From contig NZ_JARUND010000001.1 in assembly GCF_036898825.1 (NCBI RefSeq), positions 1,116,001 to 1,180,000 of the forward strand: a DNA stretch of 64,000 nt, read 5' to 3'. The DNA is from Streptomyces sp. B21-083. Its GTDB lineage: Bacteria; Actinomycetota; Actinomycetes; Streptomycetales; Streptomycetaceae. Below are positions 1-7,071 of the stretch, piece after piece (the stretch's first letter is position 1; each line of letters opens with the position of its first letter). The notes beneath the pieces were generated by a model. That model was not told the DNA's origin. It worked only from the letters and a program-made list of their open reading frames with translations, and searched no databases. A program made the position numbers and the translations under genes.

Positions 1-1
1 G

Positions 2-550
2 CTGCGCGAGGCCTCGCGCGGGCTGGCCGGCCCGAAGGCGACCCCGCTGAGCGAGTCGGAGGCGGCGGCCTTCGCCGACCGCGTCGAGCAGGCGCTGTAC
101 GCGTCGAAGATCGTGTCGTACACGCAGGGCTTCCACGAGATCGCGGCGGGCGGCGCCGAGTACGACTGGGACATCGACCTCGGTGCCGTCTCCGCCCTCT
201 GGCGCGGTGGCTGCATCATCCGGGCGGCCTTCCTGGACCGTATCCGCGCCGCGTACGACGCCCGGGCGGACCTGCCGAGCCTGCTGTCCGACGACACGTT
301 CGCGCAGGAGATCGGGGCCGCGCAGGACGACTGGCGCGAGGTGCTGGTCGCGGCGACCCGCCAGGGCGTGCCCACGCCGGGCTTCGCGGCGGCCCTCGCG
401 TACTACGACGCCCTGCGCGCGGAGCGGTTGCCTGCGGCGCTTACGCAGGGGCAGCGGGACTTCTTCGGGGCGCACACCTACCGGCGCACGGACCGCGAGG
501 GCGCGTTCCACACGCTGTGGGGCGGCGACCGGTCCGAGGTCACGGGCTAG
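2..550 (+). CDS. gnd: 6-phosphogluconate dehydrogenase (decarboxylating), C-terminal part
   Basis: Catalyses oxidative decarboxylation of 6-phosphogluconate to ribulose 5-phosphate with NADP+ in the cytosolic pentose phosphate pathway. The gene enters from the left edge, so only about the last 180 residues are present. The reading frame is open from base 2. The C-terminal all-helical dimerisation domain is recognisable: the YASKIVSYTQG stretch, then the segment DIDLGAVSALWRGGCIIRA, then the family-specific tail FFGAHTYRRTDREGAFHTLWGG just before the TAG stop. These are near-invariant in the long (about 480 aa) NADP-dependent family. No frame damage is seen. It ends immediately before the tandem repeat region. 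Confidence is high despite truncation by the window edge. Confidence 0.95.
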   Translation: MREASRGLAGPKATPLSESEAAAFADRVEQALYASKIVSYTQGFHEIAAGGAEYDWDIDLGAVSALWRGGCIIRAAFLDRIRAAYDARADLPSLLSDDTFAQEIGAAQDDWREVLVAATRQGVPTPGFAAALAYYDALRAERLPAALTQGQRDFFGAHTYRRTDREGAFHTLWGGDRSEVTG

Positions 551-600
551 GTCGCTCCGCGGGTTGGGCGCGTGTTCGACCGCGGGCCGGTGGTGTTGTT

Positions 601-859
601 CGCGCAGTTCCCCGCGCCCCTTAAGGGGCGCGTGACGGTGGTCCGAAGTGACGGGCTGGCGGGGCGCTCTGCGCGGTGGGCCGTTGTTTGCCGCGGGTCC
701 GTGGGGGTTGTTCGCGCAGTTCCCCGCGCCCCTTAAGGGGCGCGTGACGGTGGTCCGAAGTGACGGGCTGGCGGGGCGCTCTACGCGGTGGGCCGTTGTT
801 TGCCGCGGGTCCGTGGGGGTTGTTCGCGCAGTTCCCCGCGCCCCTTAGGGGGCGCGGGG
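601..859. repeat. 112-bp tandem repeat with Streptomyces intergenic palindrome
   Basis: The block starting CGCGCAGTTCCCCGCGCCCC occurs at 601, 713 and 825, an exact 112-base spacing. Units 601-712 and 713-824 differ at one base that I can see (gcgcggt versus acgcggt). The third copy, 825-859, is partial. The bases before 601 look like a degenerate earlier unit. Each unit carries a GCGCCCCTTAAGGGGCGC palindrome. The CGCAGTTCCCCGCGCCCCT core is a very common dispersed intergenic element of Streptomyces genomes. A head-to-tail array of it is less usual and suggests local slippage or unequal crossover. Confidence 0.85.
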
Positions 860-860
860 A
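833..860. terminator. GC-rich hairpin, probable terminator
   Basis: TCCCCGCGCCCC and GGGGCGCGGGGA form a perfect 12-bp stem with a 4-base loop. It closes the repeat array and sits between gnd (plus) and the convergent proline-rich gene (minus). There is no T-run, as usual for Streptomyces terminators, so a bidirectional role is inferred. Confidence 0.6.
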
Positions 861-916
861 AGGTGGGCGGTCGGGTTTTCCGGCCGCCCACCTGGCGTTT
901 TCGTCCCGGCGTTGGG

Positions 917-1132
917 TCAGTACAGGGGTGGGCCCGGTTCGGGGTCGGGGACCGGCTCGGGGCCCGGGGGTTGTGGGATCGGCGACGGGGCCGGGTCCGG
1001 CGGTACGGGAGTCGGCCCCGGGGGCTGGGGTTCCGGGTCGGGGCCCGGCGGGGGACCCGGAGTCGGGTCCGGGTAGGGGCCGGGGGTGGGGCCCGGCGGG
1101 ACAGGGCGGGGATACGGGTCCGGTTGCGTCAC
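917..1132 (-). CDS. small proline-rich protein
   Basis: Encodes about 71 residues made almost entirely of Pro, Gly, Asp and Glu spacers (repeating PxPGPxP and PDP/PEP units, ending PEPGPPLY). The GTG start at 1132 is preceded by GGAGGA at good spacing, which favours it over upstream starts in the same frame. No signal peptide, membrane segment or known domain is visible. The product should be disordered and acidic. The ordered PxP register and proper ribosome-binding site argue for a real gene, although GC-rich repeat DNA can produce such frames by chance. Function unknown. Confidence 0.5.
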   Translation of the reverse strand: MTQPDPYPRPVPPGPTPGPYPDPTPGPPPGPDPEPQPPGPTPVPPDPAPSPIPQPPGPEPVPDPEPGPPLY

Positions 1133-1246
1133 TGTGTCCTCCAGCCAGTGGGTACGTCGGCTCTGGACTTCTCCCCCGCGTACCCGGCGCACGCGCCCCC
1201 ACTCACTCCGACGCGCTACGCGCCCGCGACCAGGTGGGTCACGCTG

Positions 1247-1906
1247 TCACGGTCGCCCGGCCTCGGCGGCCCGTGCCGCCGCCGCGCCCGCCGCCAGACC
1301 CGGCCTGGGGCTGGACAGCACCGGCACCGTGGTGGTCGTCAGCGGCTGCGCCTGGGTCATGGAGGCCTGGGCGAGGATGATCGCGTCGGCGCTCTCGCCG
1401 GGGATCGAGTCCACCGCGTCGGCCACCGAACGGACGTAGCCCTCCGTGTCGCCCGCCTGGAAGAGGGCCCAGGCGCCGTCGACGAACAGTGTCCGTACGT
1501 CGGCGGGGAGCCCGGCACGACGCGCTTCCTCCTCGACGAGGGCCACCGTGGGCCCGAACGTGCTCTCCGAGGTAGCGACCACGACCACCCTCGGTCCGAT
1601 GGCCACCGCCTCGGCGGCCATCGGACGGTCGACCCGCAGCACCGGCACCCCCACCTCCTCGGCGGCGGCCTCCGCGACACCGCCGATGGACGAGCAGGTA
1701 CAGAGCACGGCGACGGCGCCTCCGGCGACGGCCTGCTCCAGGACGGCCCGGACATCACCGGCCACGGCGTCGGGCCCGTCGGCCCGCGCGCTGGTCAGCA
1801 GATCCTCGTGGACGAAGTGGACGAGTTCCAGGCCCGGGTGGTCCTCGTCGCACAGGGCGTCGAACACCGGGATGTGCAGGGGCGAGGTGTGCAGAAGGGC
1901 GAGCAC
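1247..1906 (-). CDS. Asp/Glu racemase superfamily protein
   Basis: A 219-residue protein of the Asp/Glu/hydantoin racemase fold (two pseudo-symmetric alpha/beta lobes). The N-terminal beta strand LLHTSPLHIPVFDAL and the first-lobe cysteine in AVLCTCSSIGG are visible. In the second lobe, where racemases carry the second catalytic cysteine, the equivalent segment reads IILAQASMTQ and has no cysteine. A true two-base racemase mechanism is therefore doubtful. Single-Cys relatives such as arylmalonate decarboxylase-like proteins exist, but the substrate cannot be deduced. The start is GTG at 1906. It is followed closely on the same strand by nothing in its pathway. Soluble, cytosolic; family call solid, function open. 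Confidence 0.75.
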   Translation of the reverse strand: MLALLHTSPLHIPVFDALCDEDHPGLELVHFVHEDLLTSARADGPDAVAGDVRAVLEQAVAGGAVAVLCTCSSIGGVAEAAAEEVGVPVLRVDRPMAAEAVAIGPRVVVVATSESTFGPTVALVEEEARRAGLPADVRTLFVDGAWALFQAGDTEGYVRSVADAVDSIPGESADAIILAQASMTQAQPLTTTTVPVLSSPRPGLAAGAAAARAAEAGRP

Positions 1907-1935
1907 GGTGCGGAGAGTCCCTATGCCGGTCGACG

Positions 1936-1970
1936 TCGGATCAGATCGGATCAGATCTCATCGGATCAGA
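1936..1970. repeat. three copies of TCGGATCAGA
   Basis: TCGGATCAGA is repeated at 1936-1945, 1946-1955 and 1961-1970, the last after a 5-base spacer. The array overlaps the 3' end of the small acetyltransferase gene (stop at 1966-1968) and lies between it and the downstream racemase-like gene. Probably a small slippage repeat. Confidence 0.7.
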
Positions 1971-2310
1971 AACGGTCGGGGTGCGCCGCGAGCCACTCCT
2001 TGGCGGCGCGGAGCAGGTCGGGGTCCGCCGCCGGGGCCTCGTCGGGGTGACGCTCGGCCCACTTCACGACGTACGGGCAGAGGGGGGCCACGACGATGCC
2101 CTCGCGGGCGGCCATGAGGTAGAGCTCGCGGGCCAGTGAACCCGCGATGCCCTTCCCCTCGTGCGCCGGCTCGACGATCGTGTGGACCGGGACCAGCGCG
2201 CGTCCACGCGCGGCGAGCACGAAGTACTCGATGCGGCCCACGACTTCACCCGCCGCCAGCGCCTCAAGGCGGCCCGCCGGCCGGTCGTCGCGGATCTCGA
2301 TGTCACTCAT
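1966..2310 (-). CDS. small GNAT N-acetyltransferase
   Basis: A 114-residue protein of the short GNAT type (COG2388-like). GRIEYFVLAARGRALVPVHTIVEPAHEGKGIAGSLA contains the acetyl-CoA binding turn, here EGKGIAG in place of the Q/RxxGxG/A consensus. It is followed by the LCPYVVKWAERHPD motif that characterises this subfamily. The ATG at 2310 follows AGGAGTGCCC, a good ribosome-binding site; upstream in-frame starts lack one. Members are small single-domain acetyltransferases of mostly unknown acceptor. It lies 61 bases downstream of panD on the same strand and may be co-transcribed. Cytosolic. Confidence 0.85.
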   Translation of the reverse strand: MSDIEIRDDRPAGRLEALAAGEVVGRIEYFVLAARGRALVPVHTIVEPAHEGKGIAGSLARELYLMAAREGIVVAPLCPYVVKWAERHPDEAPAADPDLLRAAKEWLAAHPDRF

Positions 2311-2371
2311 GGGCACTCCTGCTCGAATCGTCGCATCGTCGCCTCGTCGGACGCACCGGCTCGCAGACCGG

Positions 2372-2791
2372 TCAGATGGTGACGGCCTGCGGACTGCGCT
2401 CCTGGTCCGAGCCCGGCACCGGCTCAGCCGGGTCGGCGCCCAGCGCCACGACGCGGTTGCCCTGGTCCACATGGACCACCTTCGGCCGCAGCGCCCGCGC
2501 CTCGGCGTCGGTCACCTGAGCGTAACTGATGATGATCACGAGATCTCCGGGATGGACGAGGTGGGCCGCCGCCCCGTTGATCCCGACGACACCGGACCCC
2601 CGCTCGCCCTCGATGACGTACGTCTCCAGCCTGGCGCCGTTGGTGATGTCGACGATGTGCACGAGTTCACCGGGCAGCAGGTCGGCGGCGTCGAGGAGAT
2701 CGGCGTCGATGGTCACGGAGCCGACGTAGTGCAGATCGGCCTGGGTGACGGTGGCGCGGTGGATCTTGGACTTGAGGATCGTGCGCAGCAT
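2372..2791 (-). CDS. panD: aspartate 1-decarboxylase
   Basis: Converts L-aspartate to beta-alanine and CO2 for pantothenate and CoA synthesis, using a pyruvoyl cofactor made by self-cleavage. At 139 residues it is the normal size. The [33 protein letters not shown] start is diagnostic. Gly-Ser in YVGSVTID (residues 24-25) is the autocatalytic cleavage site, and Lys9, Tyr22 and the [12 protein letters not shown] segment are conserved. The TGA stop follows QAVTI. The neighbours are not other pan genes, as is common in Streptomyces. An extended acidic C-terminal tail (about residues 118-139) is usual in actinobacterial PanD. Confidence 0.97.
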   Translation of the reverse strand: MLRTILKSKIHRATVTQADLHYVGSVTIDADLLDAADLLPGELVHIVDITNGARLETYVIEGERGSGVVGINGAAAHLVHPGDLVIIISYAQVTDAEARALRPKVVHVDQGNRVVALGADPAEPVPGSDQERSPQAVTI

Positions 2792-2973
2792 TTTGCACTC
2801 CTGGAGGACGGCTCCCTGCCCGCTTTCTGCAGGTCAAGGGCGGTCTTCACTGTACACGGGCACATGCCGGACCCGAAGGTTGTGAGGAACATCGCGTCCC
2901 TGCGACCTAGAGGCTCCCTGCCTGCGCTTCCGTGCAAAGCCGGCTGCTGCGACGCCGCTGGTCCGGCGCCTGT

Positions 2974-3522
2974 TCATGCACCTTTTCTTCGGGTGCGATG
3001 GAGGGTCGTCGGCGTCTGGACCACGGCGAATGCCGCGAACTGGTCGGCGGTCCCGTGGTCCAGCGAGGCGAGCAGTTCAGGGTCGGATCGTACGATCTGC
3101 CGTTGGGGTAGGCGGCGTTCGGCGTTGCCCACGGCCGTGCCGATGGGTCAGATCAGGGCCGGTGCGAGGCTCTGTTCAGGGTGGGTGCCCGTCGGCGCGC
3201 GGGCGAGGCAGCCGCCGTACGACCCACCTATGAGCAGAAACGGCGCGTCCCCGATCATGTCGTCGACGAAGTCCTGGACGGTGTCGAGCATGCCGTCCGA
3301 GCTCGCGATCGTTGGTGGCGCCGGCGATTTACCCATGGCCGGCAGGTCCGGGTACAGCCGTCGGTATTCGGCGCGGGTGGTGAACACCGGTTCGAGGCAG
3401 CCGAGCATCAGGCGGTGGTCAAGCGCAACGTCACCGACGTGCGGCGCGGCACCCGAATCGTTCTCCTTGCGGATCTTCGACCGCTGGATCAGCGTCTTCG
3501 CCTCGATCTCCACTGGCTTCAT
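2974..3522 (-). pseudogene. alpha/beta hydrolase, broken by an in-frame TGA and deletions
   Basis: The frame opens with MKPVEIEAKT and picks up alpha/beta-hydrolase sequence at DHRLMLGCLEPVF, YPDLPAMGKSPAP and the nucleophile elbow GGSYGG. It stops at TGA (3148-3150) after HPEQSLAPALI. The same frame continues without further stops after this TGA through PIGTAVGNAERR, SDPELLASLD and FAVVQTPTTLHR to a second stop at 2974. These downstream segments fit the cap region of the same family. Relatives have LxLICPxG here, so the stop is most simply a TGC-to-TGA change. The HG oxyanion strand at the N-terminus and the C-terminal Asp/His part are missing. The gene is dead by several events. Upstream of MKPVE the sequence is not recognisable. 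Confidence 0.7.
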
Positions 3523-3588
3523 GAGCTGGGGCTCCTCTCTCCGGCGGCCGAGTGCGGATCGACACGGAACATCCATCCACAGAAGTTG

Positions 3589-3600
3589 CTTCCATGGAAT
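3589..3600. promoter_or_regulatory. CTTCCATGGAAT inverted repeat, candidate MarR operator
   Basis: CTTCCATGGAAT contains the perfect 8-bp palindrome TTCCATGG/A. It lies about 110 bases upstream of the VOC gene start and in the gap to the divergent hydrolase remnant. Very similar sites lie in front of the MarR gene (CTTCCGCAGAAT) and the UvrA-like gene (CTTCCACGGAAG). Assignment to the MarR protein is inference. Confidence 0.45.
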
Positions 3601-3710
3601 GCATGTGTTCTAGTCTGAACTCGGCAACTCCGGCAGGCGCCTGCCGACTCCCCAGGTGCGGCGCACAGAGGGTTCCGTTTATCCCTTTCTTAAACGCAAA
3701 GGAGAGCTCG

Positions 3711-4091
3711 ATGCCCGCTCCCGCCCTCAACTCCGTGGCCTGGTTCGAGATCGGCACCGACCAGCCGGAAGGGGTCAAGCAGTTCTACGGCCAGCTCTTC
3801 GACTGGAGTTTCCAGCTCAACACCAACACGCCCGGCGTGAACTACCACGCCGTCGTCACGCCTGGCGCCCAGCAGCCCACCGGTGGCGTATGGGAGTCGG
3901 AGGGCAACTTCCCCGACTACGCGGTCTTCTACGTCCTCGTCCAGGACGTCGCCGCAACCGTCGAGCGCGCCGAGGAACTGGGCGGCAAGGTGCTCATGGC
4001 GCCGACCACCGACGCCGCGGGCCTCACCTTCGCCCGTCTGGAGGACAGCACGGGCCATAACTTCGGCGTGTTCTCCGCACCCGCTCCGTGA
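3711..4091 (+). CDS. VOC family protein (glyoxalase/bleomycin resistance fold)
   Basis: A 126-residue single-module vicinal-oxygen-chelate protein. NSVAWFEIGTDQPEGVKQFYGQLFDWSF is the typical first beta-alpha-beta-beta-beta unit, and AVFYVLVQDVAATVERAEELGGKVLMAPT followed by RLEDSTGHNFGVFS is the second. The ATG at 3711 follows AAAGGAGAGCTCG, a strong ribosome-binding site; upstream in-frame starts have none. Such proteins are dimeric metal enzymes or ligand-sequestering resistance proteins; the substrate cannot be named. A palindromic site 110 bases upstream resembles sites at the nearby MarR and UvrA-like genes, which suggests a common stress or drug response. Confidence 0.9.
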   Translation: MPAPALNSVAWFEIGTDQPEGVKQFYGQLFDWSFQLNTNTPGVNYHAVVTPGAQQPTGGVWESEGNFPDYAVFYVLVQDVAATVERAEELGGKVLMAPTTDAAGLTFARLEDSTGHNFGVFSAPAP

Positions 4092-4260
4092 GATCCCGCG
4101 CGCAGCGGGCTGCCCCGCCGTGCGCCGTCTCCGGCGGACGGGCTCTCTGAGAGATCACGCGCCATCCGTAGCCGGACCGGCCTCGTGACAGATCCCCGGG
4201 CGGTCCCCCGCAGTCCAGCACGGTCAAGAATCCACGCGTCAGCACCCGGAAGGTTCCCGA

Positions 4261-5037
4261 ATGTCCAGCGCCACCGGCGAGAACATCCCCGTCCGCGTCT
4301 ACGGCGGCCCCACCGCCCTCATCGAGTACGGCGGTCTCCGGTTCGTCACCGACCCGACCTTCGACGCGCCGGGCGAGTACCCCATGCCCCTCCCCGGCGA
4401 CCACAAGCTGGTAAAGACCGAGCCCGCGCCCGTCAGTGCCGCCGACCTGGGCCGTGTCGACGCCGTCCTGCTCTCCCACGACGGGCACGACGACAACCTC
4501 GACGACGCCGGCCGCGCCTTCCTGCCCGAGGTACCGGTCGTCTTCACCACGGTCAGCGGCGCCGGCCGCCTGGGCGGCAATGCCCAGGGCCTGGCCTTCT
4601 GGGAGACCGCAGAGCTCTGGCGGCCCGACGGCGGCACCGTCACCGTCACCGGCCTGCCCGCCCGGCATGGCCCCGAAGGCTGTGAGCCGATCACCGGCGA
4701 CGTCGTCGGCTTCATGCTCACCTCCGACGACCTGCCCTCCGTCTACGTCAGCGGCGACAACGCCAGCCTGGACCACGTCAAGGAGATCGCCGCGAAGTTC
4801 GCCCCGGTGGACACTGCGGTCCTCTTCCTCGGTGGCGCCCGCATGGACTTCGCCTTCGAAGGCGCCCTCCTCACCCTGGACAGCGCCCTGGGCGCCGAGG
4901 CAGCAAGGATCCTCGGCGCTCGCCGGGTCGTGCCTGCTCACTACGACAGCTGGGCCCACTTCAAGGAGGGGCGCAAGGAGATCGAAGCCGCGTTCTCCGA
5001 GGCCGACCTCACCGAGCGCCTCGACTTCGCCCGATAA
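4261..5037 (+). CDS. MBL-fold metal-dependent hydrolase (UlaG-like)
   Basis: A 258-residue beta-lactamase-fold hydrolase of the UlaG/ascorbate-6-phosphate-lactonase-like branch. The metal motif appears as LLSHDGHDDNLDDAGRA (about residues 75-91), a variant of SHxHxDH in which D-N-L-D replaces D-H. ARHGPEG (about 137), SGDNAS (about 167) and the C-terminal VVPAHYDSWAHFKE supply later His and Asp ligands. The ATG follows CGGAAGG at 7-8 bases. Standing between a VOC protein and a PPOX protein, it looks like part of a detoxification patch. The true substrate is unknown. Confidence 0.85.
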   Translation: MSSATGENIPVRVYGGPTALIEYGGLRFVTDPTFDAPGEYPMPLPGDHKLVKTEPAPVSAADLGRVDAVLLSHDGHDDNLDDAGRAFLPEVPVVFTTVSGAGRLGGNAQGLAFWETAELWRPDGGTVTVTGLPARHGPEGCEPITGDVVGFMLTSDDLPSVYVSGDNASLDHVKEIAAKFAPVDTAVLFLGGARMDFAFEGALLTLDSALGAEAARILGARRVVPAHYDSWAHFKEGRKEIEAAFSEADLTERLDFAR

Positions 5038-5149
5038 GCCACCGCACATCCGGCGAGACTCCGTCGGCTGTGGACCGCGCTGTCCCGTGGGAATGCCGGA
5101 ACGTCCGGCTTCCCGACGGGCCCGGCGCCCGATCAGAAGGGGCAGGCCC

Positions 5150-5575
5150 ATGCACAGGATGAGCGAGCAGCAGTGGCGGGCCTTCGTATCCGAGGGCACC
5201 CGCACCGGCAAGCTGTCGACCACCCGGGCGGACGGCAGCCCGCACGTCACGCCGGTGTGGTTCCTGCTCGACGGGGACGACGTGGTGTTCAACACGGAGA
5301 GGAACGGGGTCAAGGGCCGCAACCTGGCCAGGGACGGCCGGTTCGCTCTGTGCGTGGACCAGGACCAGCCTCCGTACGCCTTCGTCCTGCTCCAGGGCCG
5401 CGCCAAGATGTCCGAGGACCCCGACGAGACCCTGCGGTGGGCCGGGCGCCTCGGCGCCCGCTATGTGGGCGAGGACCGCGCCGAGGAGTACGCCGCACGC
5501 AACGGCGGCTCGGGAAACCTCCTCGTCCGCGCGCACATCGAGAAGGTCATCGCCTTCGCCGGTATTGCCGACTGA
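5150..5575 (+). CDS. pyridoxamine 5'-phosphate oxidase family protein (PPOX, F420-type)
   Basis: A 141-residue split-barrel flavin or F420 binding protein. Early motifs are FVSEGTRTGKLSTTRADGSPHVTPVWFLLDGDDVVFNT, then KGRNLARDGRFALCVDQDQPPYAFVLLQGRAKM, then RYVGEDRAEEYAARN and a short VRAHIEKVIAFAGIAD end. This is the layout of PPOX-class F420-dependent enzymes, which reduce or bind F420 rather than oxidise PNP. The start is taken at 5150 because AAGGGGC precedes it; an ATG three codons later is possible. It is 112 bases downstream of the MBL gene on the same strand. The physiological substrate is not known. Confidence 0.88.
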   Translation: MHRMSEQQWRAFVSEGTRTGKLSTTRADGSPHVTPVWFLLDGDDVVFNTERNGVKGRNLARDGRFALCVDQDQPPYAFVLLQGRAKMSEDPDETLRWAGRLGARYVGEDRAEEYAARNGGSGNLLVRAHIEKVIAFAGIAD

Positions 5576-5761
5576 GCCGACTGCCGGCGCCGAGCACCGG
5601 CGCGTCACCTACGTCGGTACCCCTTCGGCCTGCTCCTGGGTCCGCATCCACAGCACCAGGAAGGACCTCCGGAACGGCAACACCGTTCACCAGCACGGCA
5701 GTTGCCCCCTCCGTTCAACCAACGGGCAGCCAAGCCCCGTTCACACTGAGCCGTGCGTCCC

Positions 5762-6214
5762 CTACTCCGCCCGCTGAGGGGCACTCACCGACCGACCGGC
5801 CGTCCGGAGTGCGCTCAGGGTCGCGGCGAACCTCTTCAGCTCCTGCTCGGGGAGCACGGAACCGAGGCGTGCCTCGAGTTCTGCCTCGAAGATCTTCATG
5901 GCAGTGTCCACCACCCGCTGGCCGACGGGCGTGAGCTCGACCAGGGAGGACCGCCGGTCGTTCGGATTGGCGCGCCGCCGGCAGTAACCGGCAGCCTCAA
6001 TACGGTCGACCACCTTGCTGGTGCCACCAACCGTGATCCCGAACTCCTCCGCCACGTCCTGGATCCGGCACGCAGAGCGCGTCGCGAGCAACTGCATCAC
6101 CTCGAACCATGTCAGCTGGAGGTCGCACTCGGCGCGAAGCCGCGCATCGACGGCATTCCACAGCTCGATCTCGAGTTGGACCAGGTCGTGGAACACCAGC
6201 TTCAGATCAACCAC
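5762..6214 (-). CDS. MarR family transcriptional regulator
   Basis: A 150-residue winged-helix repressor. Helices around LTWFEVMQLLATRSACRIQDVAEEFGITVGGTSKVVDRIEAAGYCRRRANPNDRRSSLVELTPVGQRV contain the helix-turn-helix (about residues 50-72) and the DxRSxxVxLTxxG wing (about 82-97). The GTG start at 6214 follows GGAAG at seven bases. Long helices at each end form the dimer interface. Its own promoter carries two tandem CTTCC-type sites, and related sites lie upstream of the VOC and UvrA-like genes. It may repress all three and respond to a small phenolic or drug-like ligand. That regulon is inferred from the sites only. Confidence 0.9.
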   Translation of the reverse strand: MVDLKLVFHDLVQLEIELWNAVDARLRAECDLQLTWFEVMQLLATRSACRIQDVAEEFGITVGGTSKVVDRIEAAGYCRRRANPNDRRSSLVELTPVGQRVVDTAMKIFEAELEARLGSVLPEQELKRFAATLSALRTAGRSVSAPQRAE

Positions 6215-6221
6215 AAGTCAT

Positions 6222-6248
6222 CTTCCGCAGAATCTTCTTCCATTGATT
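6222..6248. promoter_or_regulatory. two tandem CTTCC half-palindromes upstream of marR
   Basis: CTTCCGCAGAAT (6222-6233) and CTTCCATTGATT (6237-6248) repeat with 15-base periodicity, directly in front of the GTG start of the MarR gene. Both resemble the CTTCCNNGGAA sites upstream of the VOC and UvrA-like genes. The position fits autorepression. Confidence 0.45.
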
Positions 6249-7071
6249 ACTTCATGGTAGTCGCGACCGCCGAAAGGACGGAAACCCCGCGGAGAAGATC
6301 GTCGCCGGGGAACTCGGTTCGCCGTTGCCTGCGGCCGGCGGCTTTCCGCGGCACTGTGCACGCTGGATCCCAAGCTCGCGGTAGCGTCAGCTGGAAACCG
6401 CTGGAGGACCTGCACACCGGCCCACTCATCGCTGCGCCACTCCCGCGGAGGTCGCTGTGGGCCGCTGGGGTAAGCCCCACGTATTCGGCTGCCTCAGTGA
6501 GCCGGCATCCGCACCGCTGGGGCATTCAGTAGCTTGCCGTGTCCCTGTGGAAGCGCGACGCGCGCACAGCCCCGGTGTGCCGGGCGGCCGTCACGAATTG
6601 TGTGACGAAACCGCACTGCTGCCTCGGTGACGCATCAGACGGTCGACCCAGTCTCCGCCGCCGCCTTCGTCGAGGCGCGCAGGCCGGCTACCTCGCACCC
6701 GTTCGACCGACATAGACATACGCATCCCAGCAGACTGTGCGACGGTATCGGGTGTCCGAAGGTCAGGCACATCCTTAGGCTGCACGGCAACCCGCACCTT
6801 GTCGAAGGCCAGGGCGGCGGAATGGTCGAGAACCACGGCATCCCAATTTGCCGTCGGCGCCGAGTTCCTGGCAGACCAGCGACGGTGTGAGTCTGAGCCG
6901 ACGCTCCTCGAAGGCTCCGTCGGCGTCCAGCCCTTCGGGCCGCTCGACTGCCGTCAAGGGCCTTGGTTGCGGTTATGTGGACGATCTTCGCGGTCGTCTC
7001 GTCGATCTCATACCCGTATGCCCGGTCGACCGTCGTAGACGGAGAACATAGCCAGGGCGCGACTCTGCTCG
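6249..7071. other. non-coding or degraded stretch
   Basis: Between the marR promoter and the 3' end of the UvrA-like gene, I find no frame with convincing coding character. Minus-strand frames give short plausible pieces, for example GYEIDETTAKIVHITATKALDG near 6960-7020 and WDAVVLDHSAALAFDKVRVAV near 6780-6850. These lie in different frames and have no recognisable family. Codon-position GC is flatter than in neighbouring genes. It may be a decayed gene. Confidence 0.4.

Noticed and set aside
4024..5406. Minus-strand 460-codon frame across the MBL and PPOX genes
   Set aside because: It is antisense to two clear plus-strand genes. Its text has no family motif and is the usual high-GC antisense open frame.
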